From Vulcanimicrobiota bacterium (GTDB lineage: Bacteria; Vulcanimicrobiota; Vulcanimicrobiia; Vulcanimicrobiales; Vulcanimicrobiaceae): a stretch of 6,600 nt of DNA. Each line of letters opens with the position of its first letter. Position 1 is the first letter of the stretch. The position numbers were made by a program, and so were the translations under genes. Below, one piece after another: positions 6,231-6,600 of this stretch. The stretch covers positions 1-6,600 of the forward strand of contig PMFP01000042.1 of the NCBI GenBank assembly GCA_003155175.1. The letters are read 5' to 3'. Below the pieces are notes generated by a model. That model ran no database searches. It was not told where the DNA came from and saw only the letters and a list, made by a program, of their open reading frames with translations.

Positions 6231-6600
6231 CGAACCGCTCGATCGCGTTCGCGCTCATGGCCGCGGCACTCGTCGTGGCCGGTGCCGCGCCGGCGCGCTC
6301 CGCGGCGCCGCTACCTGCACCGAATGTATCGCCGGCAAGCGCGGCGGAGGATCCGTTCCTCTGGCTCGAGGACGTCAACGGCCCTCGTGCGATGGCGTGG
6401 GTAAAGGCCGAGAACGCAAAAACGCTCGCCGTGCTCGAGAACGATCCGCACTTCGCCGGATTCTACGCAGACGCGCTGCAGCTCGCGGAAGCGAAGGACC
6501 GCATTCCGGTGCCGAGCTTCGTTCGCAACCAGATCTACAACTACTGGCAGGACGAGAGCCACGTGCGCGGCATCTGGCGCCGCACGACGCTGGACGACTT
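6227..6600 (+). CDS. Exported S9 family prolyl-oligopeptidase-type peptidase, 5' end
   Basis: Start of a gene that runs past the window; 124 full codons are present. Residues 1-26 are a signal peptide (MTNR basic start, Ala/Leu/Val core, likely cleavage near ARSA). A Pro/Ala-rich spacer follows, then the N-terminal hallmark of S9 prolyl oligopeptidases: DPFLWLEDVNGPRAMAWV from residue 42, AEN at 61-63 and, further on, YNYWQDESHVRGIWRRTTLDD (about 104-124). These belong to the segment that leads into the beta-propeller. The Ser-Asp-His catalytic domain would lie several hundred codons downstream and is not seen. The family cleaves peptides, often after proline, and the signal peptide places it outside the cytoplasm. 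Coupling to the lipoprotein gene suggests joint expression at the envelope. Family assignment is strong; whether the enzyme is active cannot be judged here. Confidence 0.85.
   Translation, partial: MTNRSIAFALMAAALVVAGAAPARSAAPLPAPNVSPASAAEDPFLWLEDVNGPRAMAWVKAENAKTLAVLENDPHFAGFYADALQLAEAKDRIPVPSFVRNQIYNYWQDESHVRGIWRRTTLDD

Overview
The window is GC-rich bacterial DNA (roughly 60-65% GC by eye) with very tight gene packing. An OprD-like outer-membrane porin and a lipoprotein carrying an OmpA-type peptidoglycan-binding domain point to a diderm (Gram-negative-type) bacterium. Codon style, Pro/Thr linkers after the lipobox and the exported S9 peptidase would fit an uncultured soil lineage such as Eremiobacterota/Vulcanimicrobiota. 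That placement is an impression, not something the sequence proves. I saw no mobile element, RNA gene, CRISPR array or phage signature.

Layout: (1) positions 1-360 (+) hold the 3' end of an unrecognised cytoplasmic-looking protein. (2) 393-1931 (+) encode an OprD-like porin. (3) 1928-3163 (+) encode an Nramp-related inner-membrane metal transporter. It has no ATG/GTG/TTG that would keep its first helix; the best start is a CTG overlapping the porin stop (CTGA). (4) 3160-3789 (-) encode a small three-helix membrane protein that converges on the transporter, the two stop codons interlocking in CTAA. (5) 3790-3902 is the only real intergenic gap, a divergent promoter region with an inverted and a direct repeat. 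(6) 3903-6230 (+) encode a 775-residue multidomain lipoprotein. (7) 6227-6600 (+) hold the 5' end of an exported S9 prolyl-oligopeptidase-type peptidase, whose ATG overlaps the lipoprotein stop (ATGA).

Two co-transcribed pairs stand out. Porin plus Nramp-like transporter could form an outer-plus-inner-membrane route for a divalent cation. Lipoprotein plus S9 peptidase are both exported to the cell envelope. The most unusual items are the lipoprotein's domain combination (lipobox, Pro/Thr linker, discoidin-like domain, amidotransferase-like domain, Ig-like domain, OmpA domain), the CTG start of the transporter, and its altered metal-site motifs. Nothing here is a clear, wholly new biological system.
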